DNA of 64,000 nucleotides. It comes from Pannonibacter indicus (lineage in GTDB: Bacteria > Pseudomonadota > Alphaproteobacteria > Rhizobiales > Stappiaceae). Both the position numbers and the translations under genes were made by a program. The notes under the pieces were generated by a model. It saw only the letters and a program-made list of their open reading frames with translations, had not been told where the DNA came from and made no database searches. Location: the NCBI RefSeq assembly GCF_001418225.1, contig NZ_LIPT01000002.1:372001-436000 (forward strand), given 5' to 3'. Positions 1 through 8,009 of the stretch are shown one piece after another (within the stretch, counting starts at the first letter, position 1; every line of letters begins with the position of its first letter).

Positions 1-2
1 AT

Positions 3-227
3 CAATTGACCGCCAGATTGCCTGCAAGAATATTCAATGCCGGCAATTACGATATTCGCTTCATTGCAAGCTATCATAACATCAAGTGGGTCTATGCCCC
101 GGACAGTTCGCAGATATCAGACCGGATTTCCATCAGTCTCAATGATCTGGCATCCCCATACTGGCGCGCGTGGAGGCCCGGAATTATTGCACCTCAAATC
201 CAATGGACAGCGGGAGACTGCAGCTGA
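3..227 (+). CDS. C-terminal fragment of an unrecognised protein, cut by the window edge
   Basis: The frame is open from the left edge and ends at TGA 225-227; 74 codons are visible, so the true start lies outside the window. The fragment has no signal peptide, membrane segment or motif I recognise. Its end, L-A-S-P-Y-W-R-A-W-R-P-G, is rich in aromatic and arginine residues. The stop codon shares its A with the ATG of the next gene (TGATG), so the two are translationally coupled, and a role in the same polysaccharide pathway is inferred from that context only. A similar S-P-Y-W...R-P-G tail recurs in a short ORF at 1137-1307. Confidence 0.6.
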   Translation, partial: QLTARLPARIFNAGNYDIRFIASYHNIKWVYAPDSSQISDRISISLNDLASPYWRAWRPGIIAPQIQWTAGDCS

Positions 228-1075
228 TGACTGATACGCCACTCATTTCCATCATTACACCGTGCTACAACAGGGTGGATTTCATCGACCGTTGCACCGG
301 ATCCATTCCGGAGCATGTGCGCCCATGGGTAGAACACATCATTGTCGACGGCGGTTCTACGGACGGGACGGTTGAGAAGCTGAAGAACCAGCCTCACGCC
401 AGATGGATGAGCGAACCGGACAAAGGCCTTTATGACGCCCTTAACAAAGGCATCCGGCTTGCCAAGGGACAGTATATTGGATTTCTGGCAACTGATGACT
501 TTCTGGACGAGGCCTTCTTTGACGCGGTCAGGAGTCATCTGGGCGGTCAGTGCGATATCGAGGCCGTGTCCTTTGACATCCGGATACATGGCAGAGGCGA
601 GACAATTTTCAAGAAGAGCTGTGCGCTTGACGAATTCTCGATGATCGACGGGAAGGTTCTCCTTTTTTCCATGTTGATCCGGCGCGAGATATTTCTTGGC
701 ATTATGTTTGATGACAGTTTCAAGATCGCGGGTGATCTGGAAGCTGGCCTGCGCCTTGCAAAAAAGGCGAGCAAGAAATCGCATATAAATGCCGTCATGC
801 TGAACTTCTGGAGGCATGAGGGCTCGCTGACAGGTCATTCAGGGACGGGACGCGACCGCGAATTTGATGAGGTTTTTCGTATTCTCAAGAAGGAATTCGT
901 CCATTCTCTTGCAAAATCAAAGCTGTTCAATTTGATATGCTTAAGATTTCTTCAGATTGGCCGTTATTTTTATCATAGTGGAGGTTTCGCGAGATTTAAG
1001 GGTAGATATGACTTGCTTGCATTTTATTCAATTTGTCGCTGCTTGAGGGCAATGCGCATTATATCTGAGGCTTAG
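227..1075 (+). CDS. Glycosyltransferase family 2
   Basis: A 282-residue GT-A fold glycosyltransferase, expected to move a sugar from a nucleotide-sugar to a lipid-linked or protein acceptor at the cytoplasmic membrane. The N-terminus I-S-I-I-T-P-C-Y-N-R is the first beta strand of GT2 enzymes. D-G-G-S-T-D-G-T lies at residues 41-48 and A-T-D-D (the DXD equivalent) at 88-91. An in-frame ATG at 170 would give a longer protein, but the ATG at 227 overlaps the upstream stop (TGATG) and starts right at the domain, so I prefer it. Sugar specificity cannot be read from the sequence. Confidence 0.85.
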   Translation: MTDTPLISIITPCYNRVDFIDRCTGSIPEHVRPWVEHIIVDGGSTDGTVEKLKNQPHARWMSEPDKGLYDALNKGIRLAKGQYIGFLATDDFLDEAFFDAVRSHLGGQCDIEAVSFDIRIHGRGETIFKKSCALDEFSMIDGKVLLFSMLIRREIFLGIMFDDSFKIAGDLEAGLRLAKKASKKSHINAVMLNFWRHEGSLTGHSGTGRDREFDEVFRILKKEFVHSLAKSKLFNLICLRFLQIGRYFYHSGGFARFKGRYDLLAFYSICRCLRAMRIISEA

Positions 1076-1411
1076 TATACTAATGGATGGTTGGATCATC
1101 ATCCCCTAGCGAAAGTAAACGTTCAAGAGCTCAAGCATGATCTGTAAAGAAACCGTAGATATGATCATACCTGCATTCAACGCTGCTGCATCCTCGCAAA
1201 AACAGTCAGGTCCGCTGCAGCTAGCTGGCGAGTTGAGCGACTCGCCCTACTGGCTTGGCAGGCGGCCTGGTGGGATTGCACACGTTCTGGATTGGGCTGC
1301 GGTTTGAGGCCGGAAAATGACGCATCGCGACAGACTGCGATTTTAAAAATACTGGGGTTGGTCTGTTAACGTCGTTTCTGGTCAAGTTTTATACGCAAAG
1401 GAGCGCATAAG
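1076..1411. other. 336-base gap between glycosyltransferase genes
   Basis: No convincing complete gene. It contains a 56-codon ORF (1137-1307) that looks like a relic and is listed separately. A good Shine-Dalgarno, AAAGGAG, at about 1397-1403 serves the TTG start of the next glycosyltransferase. No terminator-like hairpin was seen. Confidence 0.6.
1137..1307 (+). pseudogene. Possible relic of glycan genes (56 codons)
   Basis: The ORF begins M-I-C-K-E-T-V-D-M-I-I-P-A-F-N-A-A, which resembles the first strand of a GT2 glycosyltransferase (V-x-V-I-I-P-A-Y-N). It then loses that similarity and ends S-P-Y-W-L-G-R-R-P-G-G-I-A before a terminal W-A-A-V. This tail resembles the end of the protein truncated at the window's left edge (S-P-Y-W-R-A-W-R-P-G-I-I-A). 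The likeliest reading is scrambled remains of a duplicated or deleted segment. Chance similarity over so short a stretch is possible. Confidence 0.3.
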
Positions 1412-2386
1412 TTGTCTGCCAAACCGCGTGTTTCAGTCGTGCTGCCAGTTTATAATGGCGCAAATCTGGTTCGGGATGCAATAAAATCAGTCCTTGACCA
1501 GAGCATGACTGATTTTGAAATTATCGTTCTCGACGATGGCTCTACGGATGAAACGTGGGAGATAATCAAAAGCTATTCTGATCCGAGGGTCAAGGCATTC
1601 AGGCATAGTAATATTGGGCTTCCGGCAACCCTGAATAAGGGGATCGCTCTTGCAGAGGCGCCATATATTGCAAGAATGGATCATGATGATCTCATGCTGC
1701 CGTCTCGTCTTGAGAAGCAATTTAATTTTCTAGAAAACAACCCCGGTGTTGCCATGGTTGGGACCTGGGCTCACATATATGAAGGTTCTTTTCCCTCTGA
1801 CCGGTATCACAGACACCCTTATTCTTCGGCTGCAATCAAACTTCATCTTCTCTTTGATAATCCATTCGTCCACTCATCTGTGATGATACGGAAAGAAGTT
1901 TTGAATGATTTGGGGTGCTACACTGAGGATTCAGGGAGATTGCCCCCTGAAGACTACGAGCTTTGGTCAAGGATTGCAAAAAAATACGAAGTGGCAAATA
2001 TTCCAGAGGTGTTGACCATTTATAGAGAGGTGGGATCAAGTCTGTCCAGAATTGGGGCAGACCCGTTCATTGAAAAAGTACTTATGTTTAGTGCGGAGAA
2101 TATACATTTCTACGTAAAAGATAAGTATAGTTTTAAAGAATGTATGCAGATATCGATGATCCTGCATTCGCGAAAAATAAATGATATTATTTTAGATAAA
2201 AAAAAGGCATTTGAAATATTTCAAATGGCGGCGTCTAGCATTCTTTCTCGCTCTGATGCTAAAGACGATTTTGATAAGGAATTTAAGAAGATTAAAAGTA
2301 AAATATCAAGCAGATTTGGCATGAGAAGATTTTATCTTCGGTTGAGGCGCCTCCCTGTATGGCTGTTTAGAAAGGTTTTCCAGTGA
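1412..2386 (+). CDS. Glycosyltransferase family 2
   Basis: A 324-residue GT2 glycosyltransferase. It shows V-S-V-V-L-P-V-Y-N-G at the N-terminus, D-D-G-S-T-D at residues 41-46 and M-D-H-D-D at 89-93, followed by a typical P-P-E-D-Y-E-L-W catalytic region. The start is TTG at 1412, preceded by AAAGGAG about eight bases upstream; no ATG fits as well. The last third is rich in lysine and isoleucine with codons such as ATA, TTA and AAA, unlike the GC-rich genes from about 3700 onward, which suggests acquisition from a lower-GC donor. Its stop overlaps the GTG of the next gene (GTGA), indicating an operon. Confidence 0.85.
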   Translation: MSAKPRVSVVLPVYNGANLVRDAIKSVLDQSMTDFEIIVLDDGSTDETWEIIKSYSDPRVKAFRHSNIGLPATLNKGIALAEAPYIARMDHDDLMLPSRLEKQFNFLENNPGVAMVGTWAHIYEGSFPSDRYHRHPYSSAAIKLHLLFDNPFVHSSVMIRKEVLNDLGCYTEDSGRLPPEDYELWSRIAKKYEVANIPEVLTIYREVGSSLSRIGADPFIEKVLMFSAENIHFYVKDKYSFKECMQISMILHSRKINDIILDKKKAFEIFQMAASSILSRSDAKDDFDKEFKKIKSKISSRFGMRRFYLRLRRLPVWLFRKVFQ

Positions 2387-3699
2387 AAATACTTTTCTGT
2401 GTTGAATTCTATCATCCCAGCATGGGAGGTTCGCAACAGGTCGTCCGGCATTTGGCGGAGCGGATGGCGGCGCGCGGTCATGACGTCACTGTTGCAACGT
2501 CATGGATAGAGCACCGGCAGAGCACAGAACACAATTCGGTAAAAATTGCACAGTTCAAGATTACTGGAAATGCGGCTTATGGTATTCGCGGCGAAGTGGA
2601 CAGTTACAGGGAATTTCTTCGCGACGGCGGGTTTGATGTCATTCTTTTTTACGCGGCACAGCAATGGACATTTGATGCTGCAATAGATATTCTTGATGAA
2701 ATGAGCGCGAAGAAGGTTTTTGTGCCCTGCGGATATTCCGGTCTTTACCTTAGGCAATGGAAGAAATACTATGAGCATATGCCGAAGGTCCTGAATGATA
2801 TCGACGTGTGCGTATACCATGCCGATTCATATCGGGATTTTGATTTTGCCCGCCAGCACGGGCTCCAGAATGGCGTGCTCATTCCGAATGCGGCCGACCT
2901 GGACGAATTTCTTGTCGCCCGGGATGATAAATTCAGAGAGAAGCACGGTATTTCACCGTCGGCCCTTGTATTGCTGACCGTCGGATCGGCCACGGGCCTG
3001 AAAGGGCATCGGGAATGTCTGGAAGCTTTTGCTGCTGCTGACTTCGGCGGCAGGGAGGCGGTCCTGATCATAAATGGAAACAGCCCTTATTCCGGCACGA
3101 TCAAGACTGGACGTATTGCAGCGGTTATCAGCCTCTACAAGGCGCGGGGATGGTGGCGGGGGACACAGGAGCTGGGCGGCGTTGTCATGCGCAAGCTGCT
3201 TCGGCGCAGTTCAAGGAAGACCGCCGGAGACCATGATATTGCTGATCTGCTGAACAGGTCTCCCGAACAGAAGAAAAAAGTGGTCGAAGTGGCTCTTCCG
3301 AGACAAGAACTCGTTCAAGCTTTTCTGAATTCGGACCTGTTTATTTTTGCATCGAACATCGAGTATTCTCCACTTGTACTTTACGAAGCGTGCGCCGCTG
3401 GCTTGCCATTTCTCTCGGTGCCCGTCGGGAATTCGAAGGAGATCTCAGCCTGGACACAAGGTGGCACGATCTGTGATGCACCTGTTGATACTGAAGGCTA
3501 CACACGGGTTGATCCAGAAGTATTGGCCTTCGCGATCTTGCAAGTGATATCTGACGAGCGCGGAATGAAGGCAATGTCGGAGCGGGGTAGGCAAAGCGTT
3601 GTGCAGAAGTTCAACTGGGACAATATTGCCATGGAATATCTGAGCATTTTTGAAAATATTGCCTTTGATGAAAGTCGGGGGAATAATATTGCAAGGTAA
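2383..3699 (+). CDS. Glycosyltransferase family 4 (GT-B fold)
   Basis: A 438-residue retaining GT-B glycosyltransferase of the GT4/GT1 type. The N-terminus F-Y-H-P-S-M-G-G-S-Q is the glycine-rich acceptor-domain loop. The C-terminal half carries the E-x7-E nucleotide-sugar signature in S-N-I-E-Y-S-P-L-V-L-Y-E-A. The start is GTG at 2383, overlapping the previous stop by four bases. An insertion around residues 235-300, rich in R and K, separates the two Rossmann domains and makes the protein longer than usual. The donor sugar is unknown. It overlaps the start of the following fucosyltransferase, so it is part of one transcript. Confidence 0.85.
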   Translation: MKILFCVEFYHPSMGGSQQVVRHLAERMAARGHDVTVATSWIEHRQSTEHNSVKIAQFKITGNAAYGIRGEVDSYREFLRDGGFDVILFYAAQQWTFDAAIDILDEMSAKKVFVPCGYSGLYLRQWKKYYEHMPKVLNDIDVCVYHADSYRDFDFARQHGLQNGVLIPNAADLDEFLVARDDKFREKHGISPSALVLLTVGSATGLKGHRECLEAFAAADFGGREAVLIINGNSPYSGTIKTGRIAAVISLYKARGWWRGTQELGGVVMRKLLRRSSRKTAGDHDIADLLNRSPEQKKKVVEVALPRQELVQAFLNSDLFIFASNIEYSPLVLYEACAAGLPFLSVPVGNSKEISAWTQGGTICDAPVDTEGYTRVDPEVLAFAILQVISDERGMKAMSERGRQSVVQKFNWDNIAMEYLSIFENIAFDESRGNNIAR

Positions 3700-4585
3700 A
3701 GGCACGGTTGCCGTCCGCCTTACTGGCGGCTTGGGCAACCAGATGTTCCAGTATGCGGCGGCGCTGGGGCTGGCGCAGCGGCAGGGCAGGGCCTTGCGGC
3801 TGGATGTGTCCGCCTTCGAGGCCTACAGGACATGGCCCTATCAGCTGGACTGCCTCAAGGTGCCGCAGGACCTTTACACCGGCGCGCCGTTGGCTTGGCC
3901 TGTCTCAAGGTCGCTGCCCGCCCGCGTGTTCCGCAAGCTGAATGGCGGCTACAGGTTCCGTGACGGCGTCTACCGGGAGCCGCATTTCCATTTCGATCCG
4001 GCTGTCTTCAGCCTGACGGGTGATGAAATCCTGCTCGACGGCTATTTCCAGAGCCCGCGTTATTTCGAGGGCGCAGAGGCGCTGCTGCGCGAGAGGTTTC
4101 AGCCCATCGCTCCGCTGACGGAGCTTGCGGCCGGCTGGGCGGCGAAGATTGACGCCTCGCCCTGCAGCGTTTCGCTGCATGTGCGCCGGGGCGACTATCT
4201 GACGGCGGCGGCCTCTGCCGTGCGCGCAGCGCTGGACCGGGGCTATTATGACCGGGCCGTTGCCCTGATGCAGGAACTGGCGGGGCCGGAGGCGGAGTTC
4301 TTCCTGTTCTCCGACGAGCCGGATTTCATTGCGCAAGCCTTTGCCGGCCTGCCGCGGGCCCATGTGGTGCGCTCCGATCCGTCTGCGCCCTGGGAAGACA
4401 TGTTCCTGATGGCGCGCTGCCGCCACAACATCACGGCCAACAGCTCCTATTCCTGGTGGGGCGCCTGGCTGAACCCCGCCGAGGACAAGCGCGTCATCGC
4501 CCCGGCCCGCTGGTTCACCCCGGACAGGCTGGCCGGCTGCAACGTGCTCGACCTTTACCCCGATGACTGGATCCTGCTGAAATGA
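3689..4585 (+). CDS. Alpha-1,2-fucosyltransferase (GT11)
   Basis: Transfers L-fucose from GDP-fucose to galactose-like acceptors, inferred from family GT11. The family N-terminal signature G-G-L-G-N-Q-M-F-Q is at residues 13-21 and the GDP-fucose binding motif H-V-R-R-G-D-Y at 164-170. A late N-S-S-Y-S-W-W-G-A-W block is also typical. I chose the TTG at 3689: it has GGGGGA a few bases upstream, gives 298 residues (normal for the family) and overlaps the previous gene by 11 bases. An upstream in-frame start at 3650 would overlap it by 50. Base composition rises sharply here compared with the preceding genes. Confidence 0.88.
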   Translation: MQGKGTVAVRLTGGLGNQMFQYAAALGLAQRQGRALRLDVSAFEAYRTWPYQLDCLKVPQDLYTGAPLAWPVSRSLPARVFRKLNGGYRFRDGVYREPHFHFDPAVFSLTGDEILLDGYFQSPRYFEGAEALLRERFQPIAPLTELAAGWAAKIDASPCSVSLHVRRGDYLTAAASAVRAALDRGYYDRAVALMQELAGPEAEFFLFSDEPDFIAQAFAGLPRAHVVRSDPSAPWEDMFLMARCRHNITANSSYSWWGAWLNPAEDKRVIAPARWFTPDRLAGCNVLDLYPDDWILLK

Positions 4586-5643
4586 GCCAGAAGCCCGCCA
4601 TCAGTGCCGTTCTGCCGGTCTACAACGGCGAAGCCTATGTGCGCGAGGCTGTAGAGAGCATTCTGGCGCAGACCTTCACGGACTTCGAGCTGATCATCAT
4701 CAATGACGGCTCGACCGATGGCAGCGGTGCCATCCTGCGGGAGCTTGCCGCACGGGACCAGCGCATCGTGCTGGTGGAGCGGGCGAACGGCGGGCTTGTC
4801 TCGGCGCTGAACGAGGGTATCGAACGGGCGCAGGCCGGGCTCATCGCCCGTATGGACGCCGATGACGTGGCCATGCCCAAGCGCTTTGCCCTTCAGCATG
4901 CCCGGATGGAAGCCGAGCCGCAACTGGGTGTACTGGGCAGCTTCATCCGCATCATGGACAAGGCCGGCCGGACCATCCGTCTGGGGGACTATCCGGTCAG
5001 CGTGTCGGAGGCAGCGCGTTTCATGGAACATGGCTGTCCCGTGGCCCACCCCACCGTCATGATGCGGCGCGAGGCCGTGCTGAAGGCCGGAGGCTACCGC
5101 AAGCTCTTTTCCCATTGTGAAGACTATGACCTGTGGCTGCGCATCAGCGAGCTGGGCTATGGCATCGCCAACCTGCCGCAGCCCTTGCTGAACTACCGCA
5201 TGCACGGCGCCAATGTGTCCGCTGTCCACAGGAATACACAGGAACTGGGCACCATGGTGGCCCTGCTGGCGCACCGGGCCCGTGTGGCGGGCTTGGCCGA
5301 CCCCACCAGCGGGGCGGAAAAGCTGCACGCGGGACTGATCGAGGCCGTTCCCGCGCATCTGCGCCAGGATGTGGAGGCCGCCCTCTTCGTGCTGCGCCAC
5401 GCGCATCTGTCGCTCGCCGCCCGTGATGAGCTGGAGACAGCCTGGCGACACTACGGGCAGCTGAGCCCGCAGGCACGGCGCGAAACGGTGATGTGCGATT
5501 TTCTCATGCGGCTGCTCAATGGCGCGGTGCGCAACCGCAGCCATGGCCTTGCCTTCCAGGCCTTGGCCGAGGCCATGCGCCGGCATCCGCGGGCCACATG
5601 CGGCCTGCTGTGGCGCAAGGTGAAGGCACGGGTCAGGGTCTGA
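4582..5643 (+). CDS. Glycosyltransferase family 2
   Basis: A 353-residue GT2 glycosyltransferase with I-S-A-V-L-P-V-Y-N-G at the start, N-D-G-S-T-D-G-S at residues 41-48 and M-D-A-D-D at 91-95. C-E-D-Y-D-L-W-L-R matches the ED catalytic-base region. Its ATG overlaps the fucosyltransferase stop (ATGA), so the two are coupled. It resembles the enzyme at 1412-2386 over the first 100 residues but is encoded in GC-rich DNA. The 3' end runs 11 bases into the convergent gene at 5633. It is probably a chain-extending or branching enzyme for the same glycan. Confidence 0.87.
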   Translation: MSQKPAISAVLPVYNGEAYVREAVESILAQTFTDFELIIINDGSTDGSGAILRELAARDQRIVLVERANGGLVSALNEGIERAQAGLIARMDADDVAMPKRFALQHARMEAEPQLGVLGSFIRIMDKAGRTIRLGDYPVSVSEAARFMEHGCPVAHPTVMMRREAVLKAGGYRKLFSHCEDYDLWLRISELGYGIANLPQPLLNYRMHGANVSAVHRNTQELGTMVALLAHRARVAGLADPTSGAEKLHAGLIEAVPAHLRQDVEAALFVLRHAHLSLAARDELETAWRHYGQLSPQARRETVMCDFLMRLLNGAVRNRSHGLAFQALAEAMRRHPRATCGLLWRKVKARVRV

Positions 5644-6547
5644 CCTGGCGTGCCGGGGCATGGCGCAGTGTCCAGCCGGGCAGAGGAGAGAGCTTCAGCC
5701 TGGGGCTTGCGGCAAGGGAACCGGCCATGAGCAGGGCGAAGGCCGCAAGGCGCTTTTCCCGCCAGGCGGATGCCGCCCTTTCATAACGCAGATAGGCATT
5801 GGCCCGCCGCCGCAAAACCGCCTTGTCCTGCCGGTCCCTCGTGAGACCGGCAATGCGCAGGCTGATTGCATCTGCTGCCGCGCTGACGGCGGCAAGGCTG
5901 GTGTTGCTGCCCCGTTCGATACCGGCTCCGGCCATGTCCTGCACCTTCAGCACAAAACCCGCCAGACCGATGCGCACAAACCACTCATAATCCTCTAGCC
6001 GCCGCAGGCTGCCGTCCGCCCCGCCTGCGAGCCGCAGCACCTTCTGCCGGTTGAGGATGATGCAGGAGCCGGGCGAGAACCAGCAGCCACGGAAGAAATC
6101 CGCCGGCCCATGGGCGGGCAGGGGGATACGCTCGCGCAGCACCGTGCCATCGGGAAGAGTGTCCTGCCAGCCGCAGCCATAGACCGTGCGTCCTTTTTCC
6201 GCCGTCCGGTCCTCCCCCTCCTGCAGAAAGTGCCAGCGCGGCTGCAGCGTGTCCGGCAGCAGCCAGTCGTCGCTGTCGAGGAAACTCACCCAGTCCGTGC
6301 GCGCCGCTTCCATCCCCGTGTTGCGCGCTTGCGCCGCCCCGCCATTGACCGGCTGGCGGATCAGCCGCACCCGGCCTGTTGCCGCCACCGCCTCCGGCAG
6401 CACAAGCGGTTCCGGCGAGGCATCATCAACGACGATGATCTCCTCCGGCAGCACACCTTGCGCCAGAATGCTCGCCACCGCCCGCTCCAGCTTCTTCTGG
6501 CGGCCATAGGAGGGAATGACAAAGGTCAGCGGGATCGTTGCCGTCAT
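5633..6547 (-). CDS. Glycosyltransferase family 2
   Basis: A 304-residue GT2 enzyme. The N-terminus L-T-F-V-I-P-S-Y-G-R, V-V-D-D-A-S-P at residues 39-45 and F-L-D-S-D-D-W at 89-95 are the standard nucleotide-binding and DXD features. R-L-E-D-Y-E-W-F is the catalytic-base region. It is transcribed leftward, opposite to its neighbours on both sides, and overlaps the end of the preceding gene by 11 bases tail to tail. It is therefore a separate transcription unit within the glycan locus. Acceptor and donor are unknown. Confidence 0.85.
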   Translation of the reverse strand: MTATIPLTFVIPSYGRQKKLERAVASILAQGVLPEEIIVVDDASPEPLVLPEAVAATGRVRLIRQPVNGGAAQARNTGMEAARTDWVSFLDSDDWLLPDTLQPRWHFLQEGEDRTAEKGRTVYGCGWQDTLPDGTVLRERIPLPAHGPADFFRGCWFSPGSCIILNRQKVLRLAGGADGSLRRLEDYEWFVRIGLAGFVLKVQDMAGAGIERGSNTSLAAVSAAADAISLRIAGLTRDRQDKAVLRRRANAYLRYERAASAWREKRLAAFALLMAGSLAASPRLKLSPLPGWTLRHAPARQVRP

Positions 6548-6739
6548 ATGGGTTCTTCTAAGCGGGCAGTGGCCGATGGACGGAACTCCTGCATGGACAT
6601 GCTAAATCATTGGCTCCCGCGCAGTAGGCTGGCGCGCGATGATCACAGCAATTATTAGGCGGAAGCCGCGCATGCAAGTGCGCAGCCTCTGCGAGTTCAC
6701 TTGCCCTGCCTGCCAAACATCCGTAAGGGTTGAGCGAAG

Positions 6740-7909
6740 GTGGAGCATTCCTGTCATCCCATACTGGTTTTCATGTCATTGCCTAAGCCGAAAATCCTGT
6801 TTGTTGTTTCGGAAGACTGGTACTTCCGCTCACACAGGCTGCCTTTGGCGGCGGCGCTGGTGCGGGCCGGGCATGAGGTGGTCCTGGCGGCACGGACCAA
6901 CGGGGACGAGGCGGTGATCTCCGCTGAAGGGGTTCGCGTCATCCCGCTGCAGCACATGGACCGTTCCGGCCTCAATCCGTTCCGGGATCTGCGGTCCATT
7001 GCCGAACTGATGCGGATCTACCGCGCCGAGAAGCCCGCTCTGGTGCATCATGTGGCGTTGAAGCCGGTGCTTTATGGCGCGCTGGCAGCGCGGCTGACCG
7101 GCGTTCCGGCCATCGTCAACGCCCTCGCCGGCCTCGGTTTTGTGTTTTCCTCCACCTCGCGCAAGGCCCGGGTCCTGCGGCCTGTGATGCGTGGCCTCTT
7201 TCGCCTGCTTCTGGGCAACCCGCGCAGCCGGGTCATCGTGCAGAACAGCCATGATGCGGCCGCCCTCACCCACAATGGGTTGCTTGACCCGTCGCAGGTT
7301 CGCCTGATCCGCAGTGCCGGGGTCAATCTTTCCAGCTATGCTGCCACGCCGCTGCCGGACGGCGCGCCCGTTGTGCTGCTGGCCTCGCGCCTGCTGTGGG
7401 ACAAGGGCATTGGCGAATTTGTGGAAGCGGCACGCCGGCTGCGGGCGGACGGTGTATCTGCACGCTTCGTGCTGACTGGCCGCCCGGATGAAAAGAACCC
7501 CTCATCCGTATCCCGCCAGCAGCTTGAGGCCTGGGTGGCCGAGGGCGTGGTGGAATGGTGGGGCTACCGGTCCGACATGCCTGAGGTTCTGGCCGCCACG
7601 CATATCTTCTGTTTGCCCTCCTATTATGGCGAAGGCATTCCCAAGGTGCTGATCGAGGCGATGGCCTGTGCCCGGCCCGTGGTGACCACCACCATGCCCG
7701 GCTGCAGCGAGGCCGTGGAAGACGGGGGCACCGGCCTGCTGGTGGAGCCGCGCAACGCCGCCGCTCTCACTGCCGCCATCCGCCGCCTGCTTCAGGACCC
7801 CGCCACCTGCGCCCGCATGGGCGAGGCCGGACGGCACAAGGCAGAGGCGGAATTTGCGGAAGAGGCGATTATCGAGCAGACGCGGGCCGTATACCACGAA
7901 CTTTTCTGA
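6740..7909 (+). CDS. Glycosyltransferase family 4 (PglA/CapM type)
   Basis: A 389-residue GT-B glycosyltransferase. K-I-L-F-V-V-S-E-D-W-Y-F-R-S-H-R-L-P-L-A is characteristic of enzymes that add the second sugar to an undecaprenyl-linked monosaccharide. The C-terminal domain has the E-x7-E motif in Y-Y-G-E-G-I-P-K-V-L-I-E-A. Two starts are possible: GTG 6740, with TAAGGG about ten bases upstream, or ATG 6773, which starts nearer the domain but has no Shine-Dalgarno. A small initiating sugar transferase lies about 2.2 kb downstream, a pairing common in glycan loci. The IS element between them may have disturbed the original operon. Confidence 0.85.
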   Translation: MEHSCHPILVFMSLPKPKILFVVSEDWYFRSHRLPLAAALVRAGHEVVLAARTNGDEAVISAEGVRVIPLQHMDRSGLNPFRDLRSIAELMRIYRAEKPALVHHVALKPVLYGALAARLTGVPAIVNALAGLGFVFSSTSRKARVLRPVMRGLFRLLLGNPRSRVIVQNSHDAAALTHNGLLDPSQVRLIRSAGVNLSSYAATPLPDGAPVVLLASRLLWDKGIGEFVEAARRLRADGVSARFVLTGRPDEKNPSSVSRQQLEAWVAEGVVEWWGYRSDMPEVLAATHIFCLPSYYGEGIPKVLIEAMACARPVVTTTMPGCSEAVEDGGTGLLVEPRNAAALTAAIRRLLQDPATCARMGEAGRHKAEAEFAEEAIIEQTRAVYHELF

Positions 7910-7930
7910 TAACGAGCCGGCCCCGCCGTG

Positions 7931-8009
7931 GCGGAGTCCAAGCGCCGCAGGTGCTTGACCAGATCCCGATGAGACGAGCTCATCGAGACTTGGATTCAGA
8001 GCCCTGGTA
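7931..8009. repeat. Composite intergenic repeat, copy D
   Basis: Lies between the convergent ends of the GT4 gene and the sulfotransferase. It contains GCGCCGCAGGTGCTTGACC, matching 16 of 19 bases with the copy near 45849 (read on the other strand). An imperfect hairpin follows (7959-7973 against 7979-7993, 12 of 15 pairs). It ends with GCCCTGGTATCAGACAG, resembling the outer edge of the copies near 26980 and 61695. Confidence 0.65.

Noticed and set aside
6668-6683. GCGCA-N6-TGCGC dyad in the divergent gap at 6548-6739
   Set aside because: Short and G/C-rich in a G/C-rich genome; no second copy or promoter alignment supports a regulatory role.
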